Shown here: positions 18,579-28,900 of the stretch, piece by piece
How positions within the stretch are numbered: the stretch's first letter is position 1
How the letters are laid out: each line of letters starts with the position of its first letter
DNA from: Chitinophaga sp. LS1
GTDB lineage: Bacteria > Bacteroidota > Bacteroidia > Chitinophagales > Chitinophagaceae
Direction: 5' to 3'
DNA length: 64,000 bases
Assembly (NCBI RefSeq): GCF_034274695.1
Contig: NZ_CP128362.1
Coordinates: 8,496,501 to 8,560,500, forward strand
The notes under the pieces: generated by a model
The model's database searches: none
The model's input: only the letters and a program-made list of their open reading frames with translations
What the model was told of the DNA's origin: nothing
Program-made: the position numbers and the translations under genes

Positions 18579-21500
18579 TTTTTAAATTTGAAGTTTACGT
18601 TCACACCATAAGAACGGGTACTTGGTAAACTTGTACCTTCAATACCTGCGTAGTTAATCAGAGAAGAGAAACCTGCTTCAGGATCCACGTTATCAGTATG
18701 TTTCATTAATGTCAGGAGGTTACGGGCCACCAGAGACACACCGATTGAAGAGAATGGTGATTTACCCAGCATTTTACTATCGAATACATAACCAAAAGTG
18801 ATCTGGCGCAGTTTGATGAAGCTTGCATCCAGTACATCGATGGTAGAAACCTGGTTAGCCAGTGTCTGGTAGTAAGTCTGCGCTGCTACAGAAGTAGTGT
18901 TTGTAGTACCATCAGATTTAACACCTTTTGCCACCACACCATCTCTACCTTCGAGGGTCATTTTGTTCAGACCGCGGTATATTGAGTAGTAGTTAGTAGC
19001 AGACAGCATTTTGTTTCCAAATTTACCATCTACCAGGAAGGAGAGTGTGAAGGATTTATAAGAGAAGTCGTTATTGATACCACCGAACCATTTAGGCAGT
19101 ACGCTACCTTTTGGTAACAGGTTACCACGCTGTGGCAATCCGTCGTCAGTCAGCAGGACTTCACCTTTAGCATTACGTTTCCAGTCGTACGCCATTACCT
19201 GTGGACCTGACATACCTTTTACCAGTGCGGTGTTCGCATTCAGCGGACGATATGTACCTAAGGTGAGGGTAGTGCTGGAGCTGTTGCTACCGTAGATATC
19301 CAGGATCTTGTTGTTGATGTTGGTTGCATTCACACTAACGTTCCAGGTGAATGTACCATTAGATACCGGTGTACCTGAAATCTGCATTTCCAGACCTTTG
19401 TTCTGGGTAGAACCAGTACCGAAGTAAGCGTTGGTATAACCAGTTGCAGGAGAGATGGTACCTTTGATGATTTCATTTTGTGTTTTACGCTGGAAGTAAG
19501 CCAGGTCAACACCTAAACGATTATTCAGGAATTTCAGTTCCAGACCAACCTCTGCTTCATTCAATGTGAATGGTTTCAGATTCAGGTTTGGAAGAGAAGA
19601 TGGGAAGCTACCTACGCTCTTGCTGTTGAGTGCACCATCAATCGTGTAATAAGACTGGGTGATATAATAATCATCCGGCTCACCGCTGGCTTTTGCATAA
19701 GAAGCACGGAACTTACCATAAGTCAGAGATGGAATATCCCACAGTTCAGAGAAGATGAAGCTGGCGTTTACAGATGGAACAAAGATACCTCTGTTACTTG
19801 CTGGCAGTGTAGAGTAAGTATCATAACGACCGGTAGTACCGACAGTCAGGAAACCTTTATAAGAGAAGTCAGCAGTGTAGTAAGCGGAGTTTGCCTGCTT
19901 GCGGTACACTGTATTCTGCCTGTTATAAGTTTTAACGTTGTTGTAGCTATATACATAAGGCAGGATGAAGTTGCTACCGGTAATCTGTATCAGCTCATCG
20001 TTTCTCTTTCTTACGTTCGCACCTACAGCGATGTCGACGTTGAAATCTTTAGCGATATCTTTCTTGAAACCGAGGAGACCATCTGCGTTCATTTCGCTGA
20101 TCTGTTCATTGCTCAGTGTCATATTACCACTCACGATAGTACCATCCTGAGAAGTGAAGGAATAAGCAGTACCCCAGGGAGTGATATTGAAACGTCTGTC
20201 GTTGATCAGGTCATAACCCACACGAGCCTGGCCATACAGGTATTCAGTCAGATCATAGCGCGCAGTAACGGAAGAAATCATACGTTTTCTACCAATATTG
20301 TTTTGCATCTGGCTGGTTACGAAATATGGGTTGGTTACATAGATATCATCGGTGAAGGTTACTTCTTTACCGTTGTTGTTAACGTCGTAACCAGGAGCGA
20401 GGATTTTCTCATCGATGTTAGTAGCGAGGAACAGACCGTTGTTAGGGTTCAGCGGACCATCACTCAGGTAAGGTTTGTTTCTCTGATAGTCATCAATGTA
20501 ATCTACCATGGCAGATATTTTGAATTTATCAGTTACTTTCTGATCGATATTCAGGTTGAAAGTTTTACGTTTCAGACCGCTGTTTTCAACGATTGATTTA
20601 TTATCCAGGGCAGATGCAGACAGGCGGAAAGTACCTCTGTCGCCACCACCGGAAACAGATACAGTGTTTGTCCAGGTAGGACCTGTTCTGTAGAAGTTAG
20701 TCAGGTTATTTTTTACTGCAGAATAAGCGTAAGAATTACCATCATATTGGATAGTAGAAGCACCATCCAGTTTTTCACCCCAGCTGAGGCGGGTGCTATT
20801 CAGTGCAGCGTTTGCAGTAGTAGGTCTTGCACCTAACTGACCCTGACCATAAGTATACTGGAAGTCAGTGAAGTCGATCGCTTTATCCACAGTGAAGTTA
20901 CCATTGTATTCCACCTGCATGTTACCTTTCTTACCAGTTTTGGTAGTGATCAGGATTACGCCGTTAGAAGCGCGGGAACCGTACAGAGCAGCAGCAGAAG
21001 CGCCTTTCAGTACAGTCATTGTTTCGATATCATCAGGGTTGATGTTCTGGATACCATCACCGTTATCAGAACCGCCCCACTCACCGGCGCTACCTCTCTG
21101 GGAGTTATCCATTGGTACACCATTGATTACATACAGTGGGCTGGCGGCACCAAAGCTGGCCATACCGCGCAACAATACGCGGGCAGAAGAACCAGGGCCA
21201 CCACTTGTACCACTTACACTCAGACCTGCTACGCGGCCACCTAATGAATAAGCAACGTTTGTTTCCCTTGCCTGGGTCATAACGTTACCATCTACTTTAG
21301 TTACAGCATAACCTATTTTCTTTGATTCTTTGGAGATACCCAAAGCTGTTACCGTTACTTCACCGAGTTGTGATGAAGATTCTTCGAGCGTGAAATCTAC
21401 TGAAGTTTGACCTGCAGTTACTTTCACACCTTTAGAAGTATAACCGATGAGGGATATTTCGAGCAGTAGTTCCCCATCAGGAGCATTTTTCAGTACAAAG

Positions 21501-21673
21501 GCGCCATCAGCTCCAGTTACAGCAAAAACATTTTTACCCTGAACCTTAACGCTAACAGATCCAAGCGGCGCGCCGGACTTGGAATCTTTTACAGTCCCTT
21601 TCAACTGCCTTGTTTGTGCAAATGCTACCGTTGAAAGCAGCATCGCGATGACCAGCAAACGAAGTTGTCTCAT
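18575..21673 (-). CDS. SusC/RagA TonB-linked outer-membrane protein
   Basis: A 1032-residue TonB-dependent transporter. The signal ends at TVAFAQTRQLKG, followed by a carboxypeptidase-like regulatory domain (residues about 22-100), a plug with VLLRGMASFGAASPLYVINGV and the SusC motif GASAAALYGSRASNGVI, then the barrel ending in NVNFKFKK. It has no STN domain, so it is not expected to signal through an ECF sigma/FecR pair, and none adjoins it. It forms a pair with the overlapping SusD-like gene. A gene-free stretch of almost 1 kb lies upstream. Confidence 0.95.
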   Translation of the reverse strand: MRQLRLLVIAMLLSTVAFAQTRQLKGTVKDSKSGAPLGSVSVKVQGKNVFAVTGADGAFVLKNAPDGELLLEISLIGYTSKGVKVTAGQTSVDFTLEESSSQLGEVTVTALGISKESKKIGYAVTKVDGNVMTQARETNVAYSLGGRVAGLSVSGTSGGPGSSARVLLRGMASFGAASPLYVINGVPMDNSQRGSAGEWGGSDNGDGIQNINPDDIETMTVLKGASAAALYGSRASNGVILITTKTGKKGNMQVEYNGNFTVDKAIDFTDFQYTYGQGQLGARPTTANAALNSTRLSWGEKLDGASTIQYDGNSYAYSAVKNNLTNFYRTGPTWTNTVSVSGGGDRGTFRLSASALDNKSIVENSGLKRKTFNLNIDQKVTDKFKISAMVDYIDDYQRNKPYLSDGPLNPNNGLFLATNIDEKILAPGYDVNNNGKEVTFTDDIYVTNPYFVTSQMQNNIGRKRMISSVTARYDLTEYLYGQARVGYDLINDRRFNITPWGTAYSFTSQDGTIVSGNMTLSNEQISEMNADGLLGFKKDIAKDFNVDIAVGANVRKRNDELIQITGSNFILPYVYSYNNVKTYNRQNTVYRKQANSAYYTADFSYKGFLTVGTTGRYDTYSTLPASNRGIFVPSVNASFIFSELWDIPSLTYGKFRASYAKASGEPDDYYITQSYYTIDGALNSKSVGSFPSSLPNLNLKPFTLNEAEVGLELKFLNNRLGVDLAYFQRKTQNEIIKGTISPATGYTNAYFGTGSTQNKGLEMQISGTPVSNGTFTWNVSVNATNINNKILDIYGSNSSSTTLTLGTYRPLNANTALVKGMSGPQVMAYDWKRNAKGEVLLTDDGLPQRGNLLPKGSVLPKWFGGINNDFSYKSFTLSFLVDGKFGNKMLSATNYYSIYRGLNKMTLEGRDGVVAKGVKSDGTTNTTSVAAQTYYQTLANQVSTIDVLDASFIKLRQITFGYVFDSKMLGKSPFSSIGVSLVARNLLTLMKHTDNVDPEAGFSSLINYAGIEGTSLPSTRSYGVNVNFKFKK

Positions 21674-22528
21674 TATCGATTTAGTTTTTGGTTAGGTAAT
21701 AAATGAGTGATGTGCACTCCTTTCTCAAATTGACGGCGGGATAAATCCGCTTTGATTCTACATTTCATTTGGTTCTGTTTCTGTATAAAATTTTCGTTTT
21801 AGAAAATAAGTGGTAGGCTCGCCTTCTTTCAAGGCAAGAGAAATACATCAACCACATGTGGATGGAAATTGAAGATGACAGTATGTATAGTTGTAACTAC
21901 CCGTTAATGTGCATAACAGTACATTTTGCTACACGCACGTGCACAGCAGAGCTGGTAGTTTAAAACCACAGAAGAAATTTTTGATTAAGAATGATTGTTC
22001 ATTGTTACGATGCCAGATCGGTTCAGCTACAAGTTCACCCCATTGAATACTTCATGTAATTGGCCCTCGTTCAATAGTCTTATACAGTCAATAGTTAAAG
22101 AGGACAATTTTTGGTTGTTGTTACGTTTTTCCCGAAATTTTAAGTTTCACTGTTATTGTATTGTTCTACATTCTAAAATGACAAGTCTTAAAATGACAAC
22201 ACTGATTTTTTACTTACCATTATTATATGATTACCGTTTTTTCACTATTCAAATAGTTATTGCTTTTTGAAACGGTAGTTTTTCATTTTCACGTTGTAGA
22301 TTTCATTTACTTACGACGCTGATTTCAAGGTCTAAAGTACATAAATTTTAACATTTCGTACATCACCAAGAAGTTGTACATAATTATTACCATTTACGCG
22401 GTTAAACAAATACTATTTTAACAAGTATTGGTTTTATGTAAACCGTTTTAGCAAAACAGGGGGTATAAATGTATTTCGAACGCTTGAAAACCCCTGTTTT
22501 ATTCCAAAAAATGGAATGCCGGGTAACG

Positions 22529-22557
22529 AAAAGGGGATACAAAAAGTACCCCCTTTT
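22529..22557. terminator. Hairpin with A and T runs
   Basis: AAAAGGGGATAC and its near complement (one mismatch) enclose a five-A loop, with T-rich sequence after the stem on the plus strand and A-run complement on the minus strand. It lies 95 bases beyond the GH43 stop and may end that transcript. Confidence 0.5.
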
Positions 22558-22574
22558 TATAAGCGTAACTCTTT

Positions 22575-22586
22575 GTAAACGTTTAC
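22575..22586. promoter_or_regulatory. LacI/CcpA-type operator-like palindrome
   Basis: GTAAACGTTTAC is a perfect 12-base palindrome with the AAACGTTT centre typical of LacI-family operators. It lies 65 bases after the GH43 stop and about 900 bases upstream of susC. No LacI-family gene is in the window, so the regulator would be elsewhere. Confidence 0.4.
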
Positions 22587-22651
22587 CTTAATTTTATAAC
22601 AATAAAACATGGGCAATGTTTACTGAGTATTGCAGTTCCTTTCGGATTGTT

Positions 22652-23632
22652 TTATTTTAACTTATCGGACCTTACACCTTCTTTCGTCATTTTTACAGGA
22701 AGAATTTTCCCATCTGAATCAAAATGCATTTCGTCGATGCAGGTTACGCGGTTATTGGCAGCAGTTTCTGTAAGGGGGCGCCGGTGGTATACGATGTACC
22801 ATCTATCTGTACCAGGTACGTTGATTACAGAGTGATGACCGGCACCGGTTGCTATAGCTGTGTCCTGTTGTAAGATCTTGCCAATGCGCTGCCATGGTCC
22901 CATTGGACTATCGGCGATAGCATATGCCACACTATAGTCGGGGCCGGTCCAGCCACCTTCAGACCACATAAAATAGTACTTACCATTGCGGATAAACATG
23001 AATGGACCTTCTACGTAGCCTTTTGGTGTGATCTCTTTGAAGGTCTGACCATCGGCAAAAGGTTCGATACCTGTGAAATCGGATTTTAAGCGGGCAATAT
23101 TGCAGTGTTGCCAGCCGCCGTAAATAATGTAATACTGACCATCTTTGTCGTGAAATACGAACTGATCGATAGGTTGTGCGCCATTGTAGAACTTATCAAT
23201 GAGCGGTTTGCCAAGGTAGTCTTTGTAAGGACCGCCTGGTTTATCGGCGACGGCTATGCCGATACCACCTTTCTCTTTGTCGTTCTGGATGTCGTTGGCA
23301 CCGAAAAAGAAGAAATATTTTCCGTCTTTCCGGATGATAGCAGGCGCCCACATGGCACGGTTAGCCCATTTTACATTTGCAGAGTCGAGGACTTTCGGGT
23401 GTTTCTTCCAGGTGACGAGGTCAGTGGAGGAGTAAGCGTCGAAGAAAACCTGCTTTTCGTATTTGTCAGAATAGGTGGGGAAGATCCAGTATTCTTTTCC
23501 GAATACGGCGGCTTCCGGATCGGCGTACCAACCCTGAATGATTGGGTTGCCGGAGGTTTGCTTTTTCTTTTGAGCAGAAAGCGGGTTTGTTAGAGCAATA
23601 GCCCCGAGTAATAACGTGATAGCCTTTCTCAT
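22652..23632 (-). CDS. Glycoside hydrolase family 43 protein
   Basis: A 326-residue secreted five-bladed beta-propeller hydrolase; the start at 23632 gives the signal MRKAITLLLGAIALTNPLSA. The three catalytic acids can be placed: base Asp in GWYADPEA, pKa-tuning Asp in AQPIDQFVF, and acid Glu in YVEGPFMFI. The MWAPAI segment is also typical. GH43 enzymes act on arabinose- or xylose-containing glycans, or on galactan; the specificity cannot be told here. It is on the same strand as the SusC/SusD pair but almost 1 kb away. Confidence 0.9.
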   Translation of the reverse strand: MRKAITLLLGAIALTNPLSAQKKKQTSGNPIIQGWYADPEAAVFGKEYWIFPTYSDKYEKQVFFDAYSSTDLVTWKKHPKVLDSANVKWANRAMWAPAIIRKDGKYFFFFGANDIQNDKEKGGIGIAVADKPGGPYKDYLGKPLIDKFYNGAQPIDQFVFHDKDGQYYIIYGGWQHCNIARLKSDFTGIEPFADGQTFKEITPKGYVEGPFMFIRNGKYYFMWSEGGWTGPDYSVAYAIADSPMGPWQRIGKILQQDTAIATGAGHHSVINVPGTDRWYIVYHRRPLTETAANNRVTCIDEMHFDSDGKILPVKMTKEGVRSDKLK

Positions 23633-23821
23633 AGTGAGTTGATTCCTGTTTAATAGATAACACAAGATAGTAGTTTTATCTTTCCCTGAAGATTGAAAGG
23701 CATCAGTGAAAGCTCATTCCCAATTAGTGTTTTAATTAATACTTAAAAAATAAATATTTGGGCATATCCGGGGTAAGTTCCTAATTTTAGCGAGGAATTT
23801 CAGCATTCAAACGATTGACTT

Positions 23822-24373
23822 TTGCAAGGTTCATTCATACAGGAAGAACAGGAACTATTGCAGCAGATAGGAGAAGGAAGCCAGTCTGCTTATACACTTG
23901 TCTTTAATAAGTACAGTAAACAGGTGTTTGATGTGGCCATGCTTTATCTTAAAGACAACCTGGCGGCACGGGAAATTGTGCAGGAGGTTTTTTTGAAAAT
24001 CTGGCTGAAGAGGGAGGTATTGCCAGAGGTACAAGACTTTTCTGACTATTTATTTATCCTGACCCGGAATCATGTATTTGATGGGTTTAAGAAGCAGGCA
24101 GTGAGGGAGAAGGCATATGAGCAATTGTATCGCCAGCAGGTGGAGGTGGTGAATGATACGGATTACAGGGTGAAGGACAGGGAGTATGCGGGGATTGTGG
24201 AAAGGGCGATTGCAGCGTTGCCGCCGGAGCGGAAGAAAGTGTATATAGCTAGAAAAGAAGGATTTAGTAACGAAGAAATATCTAATAAGTTCAATATATC
24301 AATCCATACCGTGAAGAAACAGATGCAGATTGCGGTGCAGACGGTGAGGAATTTTGTTAAGAAAAGTATGTAG
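23822..24373 (+). CDS. ECF sigma factor
   Basis: A 183-residue extracytoplasmic-function sigma factor. Region 2 shows YLKDNLAAREIVQEVFLKIW, with core binding and -10 recognition. Region 4 has ALPPERKKVYIARKEGFSNE and the helix-turn-helix NISIHTVKKQM. The frame starts with TTG at 23822; no ATG lies upstream in frame, so TTG is the likely start. With the FecR gene 140 bases downstream and an STN-bearing SusC, it forms a trans-envelope induction system for this SusCD pair. Confidence 0.93.
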   Translation: MQGSFIQEEQELLQQIGEGSQSAYTLVFNKYSKQVFDVAMLYLKDNLAAREIVQEVFLKIWLKREVLPEVQDFSDYLFILTRNHVFDGFKKQAVREKAYEQLYRQQVEVVNDTDYRVKDREYAGIVERAIAALPPERKKVYIARKEGFSNEEISNKFNISIHTVKKQMQIAVQTVRNFVKKSM

Positions 24374-24383
24374 GATTTATAAG

Positions 24384-24422
24384 AAAAAGCGCTTCCGCCT
24401 AAGGCCGGAAGCGCTTTTTTCT
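24384..24422 (+). terminator. Intrinsic terminator after the sigma gene
   Basis: A stem of about 14 bp (AAAAAGCGCTTCCG and complement) with CCTAAGG at the apex, followed by six T, directly after the sigma stop. It separates the sigma gene from fecR. Confidence 0.85.
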
Positions 24423-24514
24423 TTCCGGAAAGGGCCTGCAGCCGGCTTTTTGTTTTTTTTAACTTTTTTTTATTTCGGATACTCCTTTTATTCTCCACCA
24501 TCGTCTTTACAATT

Positions 24515-25690
24515 ATGACAGCACAGGAATTAAAACTCTTGCTTGATAAGTATAAGCAAAACAACATCTCTCCCGATGAGAAAGCGCGCCTTATGGACGC
24601 TATTAACAACGGGGAGCAGGATGATTTGCTCCGGGAAGATATTCTTCACTCATTACAGGGGATCGTTCCTTCTGCCGGATGGGAAGAAGAAGATCATTCT
24701 GCTATACTTCATGCCATTTTTCAGGCGGATCAGCCTGAGAATCTGACTGTTGTCAAAAACAAACGCCGTTTCTACCTGTATGCCGCAGCCGCTGTAACTG
24801 CTGGTATTATATTGACCACGAGTCTTTTACACAAGAAAGACATTGAAAAGGCCCCTACCCTTGCAAAAACTCAGGTGTTGGCCCCCGGCTCTAACAAAGC
24901 CATGCTGACCCTCGCTGATGGTACTCAGATTCCACTTGACAGTGCAGCCAATGGCGCCCTGGCCCAACAAGGTAACACCCAGATCAAAAATACCAACGGT
25001 AACCTGAGTTATCAGGCAAACGGAGGCAATGAGGTGATGTACAACACCGTCACCACTCCTCATGGAGGCCAATACCAGCTTACGCTGGCCGATGGCAGCA
25101 AGGTATGGCTCAATGCCGCCAGCAGTATCCGTTTCCCAACTGCCTTTGTCGGAAAGGAAAGGTTGGTCAGCATTACAGGAGAAGCATATTTCGAAATCGC
25201 CCAGCAGTCTAACCATCCGTTTTCTGTACAGGTAAAGGCTGCTGATAAGGATATGACCGTAAAAGTACTGGGCACCAGTTTCAATATCATGGCCTATGCC
25301 GATGAAAAAGCTGTAAAAACCGCCCTGGTAGACGGCGCTGTACAAGTAGTGTACGGCAACCAGAAGAATGTACTGAAACCCGGATTGGAAGCTAGTCTGA
25401 CAGACAACACCTTTGCCATTGCTCCCGCAGATCTGGAACAAACCCTTGCCTGGAAAGACGGCAAGTTCCGGTTCAGGAGCACCAATATCAAAACCATCAT
25501 GCGCCAGCTATCCAGGTGGTATGATATGGATGTGGCTTACAATGGTGATGTATCGGACATTGACCTGACAGGTGTGATCTCCCGCAGGGAAGATGCCAAT
25601 AACCTGTTCAAGGCCCTGGAGGCTACCCAAAGGGTTCATTTTGAGGTGAATGGCCACAATGTGACCGTTTCACCTGCCACGTTGCACTAA
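24515..25690 (+). CDS. FecR-family anti-sigma factor
   Basis: A 391-residue single-pass inner-membrane protein. The cytoplasmic N-terminal region (about 85 residues) would hold the sigma factor. A hydrophobic segment follows (around residues 87-105, YLYAAAAVTAGIILTTSLL). The periplasmic FecR domain has the hallmark TTPHGGQYQLTLADGSKVW and LGTSFNIMAY, and the C-terminal DUF4974-like region has RQLSRWYDMDVAYNGD. It should receive the signal from the STN domain of the SusC protein encoded next and release the sigma factor. Confidence 0.93.
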   Translation: MTAQELKLLLDKYKQNNISPDEKARLMDAINNGEQDDLLREDILHSLQGIVPSAGWEEEDHSAILHAIFQADQPENLTVVKNKRRFYLYAAAAVTAGIILTTSLLHKKDIEKAPTLAKTQVLAPGSNKAMLTLADGTQIPLDSAANGALAQQGNTQIKNTNGNLSYQANGGNEVMYNTVTTPHGGQYQLTLADGSKVWLNAASSIRFPTAFVGKERLVSITGEAYFEIAQQSNHPFSVQVKAADKDMTVKVLGTSFNIMAYADEKAVKTALVDGAVQVVYGNQKNVLKPGLEASLTDNTFAIAPADLEQTLAWKDGKFRFRSTNIKTIMRQLSRWYDMDVAYNGDVSDIDLTGVISRREDANNLFKALEATQRVHFEVNGHNVTVSPATLH

Positions 25691-25829
25691 TCAATCCCGG
25701 CTAAAGGGGGGATATATATTTTGTAATTTTTAAAAACAATTCCGTTATGACCACGTAGAGACTATTGTTGTATGTGAACAATAAAGAAAGGTACCCACAC
25801 TTGTAAATGACGCTGCCACGTCTGAACAT

Positions 25830-25863
25830 AAAAAAACCGGGCCCGACTGCCATCGGAACCCGG
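25830..25863. promoter_or_regulatory. A-tract plus CCGG hairpin in the susC leader
   Basis: Seven A followed by a hairpin with CCGG...CCGG ends, about 70 bases before the likely susC start. On the minus strand it reads as a stem followed by a T run, i.e. an antisense terminator. The same arrangement lies before the other STN-type susC (40949-40981). Confidence 0.5.
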
Positions 25864-25933
25864 CAACATGGCTACCAATTTCTCTTTGACTCAAGAAAAA
25901 TTTGATTTACTAAAAAAGCCAGGAAACAAAAGT

Positions 25934-28900
25934 ATGGAACTATGCGCTTCATGCAAAACTACTTCACATGGTGGAGTAAGTCTTTTGCACAGAAAATTGT
26001 TGTTAGTTATGAAATTAACTGCCATTTTAACGCTGGTATTTACACTCCAGCTATCTGCTAAAACCTATTCCCAAACCGTTAGCATCTCCGGAAAGCACCT
26101 TTCACTGTATGAGGTGTTCAATTCCATCAGCAAGCAGACGGGTTATGAATTTGTGTACGACGCCAAATTGCTGGAAGGCAAAGGCGCCATTAATATCAAT
26201 GCTCAGGGACAAGCCCTTACCGCTGTACTGAACAACTGTCTGAACGACAAAGCATTGACTTATTCTATTGTGGACAAGATCATCGTGATCAGTCCTAAAA
26301 AAGCTCCCCGGGAAGTCGCTCCCGCTCCCATTCCTACAGCTGCTGTCACTGGTACTGTTACTGACTCTGCTGGCCATCCGCTTCAGAATGTAAGTATCCA
26401 GGTAAAAGGTACAACCAGAGGTGCGATGACGGATGCAGGCGGTCACTTTACCCTGGAGGCACAACCTACAGACGTACTGGTTATCAGCTACATCGGATTT
26501 GACAAGCAGGAAATTATTGTAGGTAGCAACACCTCCCTGACGATCAAACTCGCTGAAACCAATAAACAGCTGGGTACTGTAGTCGTTACGGCACTGGGTA
26601 TCAAACGCTCTGAGAAATCCATCACTTATGCCACCCAACAGGTTAGCGGTGTGGAACTGACCAAGGCAAAAGATCCCAACCTGATGAACACCCTGAATGG
26701 TAAAGTAGCTGGTCTGACTATTTCCAGCAGCGCTTCAGGTGTGGGTGGTTCTGCAAAAGTAATACTGCGTGGTAGCAAATCTGGTCTGGGTAATAACCAG
26801 GCACTCTATGTAATTGATGGTGTGCCTATGAACAACACCCTCACCAACCAGCCAAACAGTGCGTATGGTGGTAGCACCGCTTATGATGGTGGTGACCCTA
26901 TCTCCAACATGAACCCTGAAGATATCGAGAGCATCTCTATTCTGAAAGGTGCTTCTGCAGCTGCGCTGTATGGTAGCCAGGGTGCAAACGGTGTGGTACT
27001 GATCACGACCAAAAGTGGTAAAGCAGGTCGTACTACCATCAACTACTCTTCAGGTCTTACCCTGAGTCAGGCTGCTTACAAACCAGAATTCCAGAACACT
27101 TATGGCCAGACTACAGATGGGAGTACCCAGAGCTGGGGCAGTAAACTGACTACCAAAGCGCATGATAATGTAAGTGACTTTTTCCAGACTGGTAACAATG
27201 TCACCAACGCGATCAGCCTTGCAGGTGGTACTGATAAGACACAGACTTATTTCTCTTATGCTAATACCAGCGCAAAAGGTATTCAGCCTACCAATAAACT
27301 GGGTCGTAACAACATCAGCTTTAAAGAAACAGGTAAATTCCTGAATGATAAGCTGACTGCTGAAGCGGATGTAAACTACGTCACCCAGAAGATTGACAAT
27401 ACACCGCTCTCCGGTTTTTATTTCAATCCGCTGACAGGTTTATACCTCTACCCACGTGGCAGCAACCTGTCTCAGTACAAAAATAATTTTGAAGTAGCCG
27501 ATCCGGCCAGAAACGGTCTGATGGTGCAGAACTGGGCTTTCAATGAAGATGTACAGCAAAATCCATGGTGGATCCTGTACCGTGATCCTAACCAGCTGGA
27601 CAGAAACCGTATCCTGCTGAACGCCAGTCTGAAATATGAAATCAACAAATACCTGAGCGTACAGGCAAGAGGAAGTATTGACAGGATCAATGACATATAC
27701 GATCAGAAAGTATATGCTGACAATGCTACTTATGTATCTGATTCCAGTGGTGTATATGTGTACCAGAACCTGACTACCAATCAGCAGTATGGCGACCTGT
27801 TGCTGAACTTCAATGTTCCTATCGGAAAAGATTGGCGTGTAACAGGTGTCGTAGGTGGTGCGCTGCGCGATGTGAAGACTACCGGTGAGAAATTCAACTC
27901 CGGTAAAGATGGTCTGCATATTCCAAACATTTTCACCCTGCAGAACTTTGTAACAATGAACGGAGCGAACTCCGGTACATTGCCTAACAACCATAGCCAG
28001 TTCCAGTCTGTATTCGGAAGTGCAAACATCTCTTTCAAAGACTGGTTCTACCTGGATCTGACTGCTCGTAACGACTGGTCATCCAACCTGGCCTTTACTT
28101 CTACTTATTCTTATTTCTATCCTTCAGTCGGGCTTAATGTCATCCTGAGTTCTGTAACCAGGTTACCTGAGTGGGTGAGCTTCGCCAAAGTGCGTGGTTC
28201 CTATGCCCAGGTGGGTAACGCTCCTTTAGCCTACCAATCCTATCCTGCCCTGAATACCCTTGGTGCAGGTGGTTCCATCGTTGGTAATACGGTCGCTCCT
28301 TTCACGGATCTGAAACCAGAGAAAACAAATTCACTGGAATTTGGTACTGAGTGGCGCTTCTTCAAAAACAGGCTGAGTGTGGATGCGACTTATTATAAAA
28401 CGAATACCAGGAACCAGACTTTGCAGATATCTGCCAGCCAGGCTTCTTACTATGATTCTTATTATATCAATGCCGGGAACATCCAGAACCAGGGTGTGGA
28501 AGCAGTGGTGCGTTACGACGTATTCCGTGATTCCAAATTTACATGGAACACCGGTGTGAACTTCGCTACCAACAAAAACAAGATCATAGAACTGGCTGAT
28601 GGTGTAGATTACTTCACCCTGACCGGTGCTTCTGGTTCCAACTATGCGTCTAAATTCAAAGTAGGTGGTTCGTTTGGTGACATCTATGGTACTGTACTGA
28701 AGAAAGATGAACAAGGCAGGATCATGGTAGATGCAAATGGTACGCCTATCAAACAGACTGGCGATATGGTGTATATCGGTAACTCCAACACCAAATTCCA
28801 ACTGGGATGGAACAACAACTTCGGTTATAAGAACTTCACCCTGTCTATGCTGATTGATGGTAAGTTCGGAGGTAAGGTAATGTCTGTAACTCAGTCTATG

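Larger units (their letters stand above)
21674..22651. other. Gene-free stretch between GH43 and susC
   Basis: About 980 AT-rich bases. No convincing gene is seen; a 91-codon frame at 21995-22270 has no family features. The stretch should hold the susC leader and promoter on the minus strand. Notable contents are a LacI-operator-like palindrome at 22575, two weaker look-alikes near 22391 and 22437, and a hairpin at 22529. Confidence 0.6.

Noticed and set aside
21995..22270. 91-codon open frame in the long intergenic stretch
   Set aside because: AT-rich, no family motif, no clear ribosome site, and it runs against the transcription of its neighbours; most likely chance.
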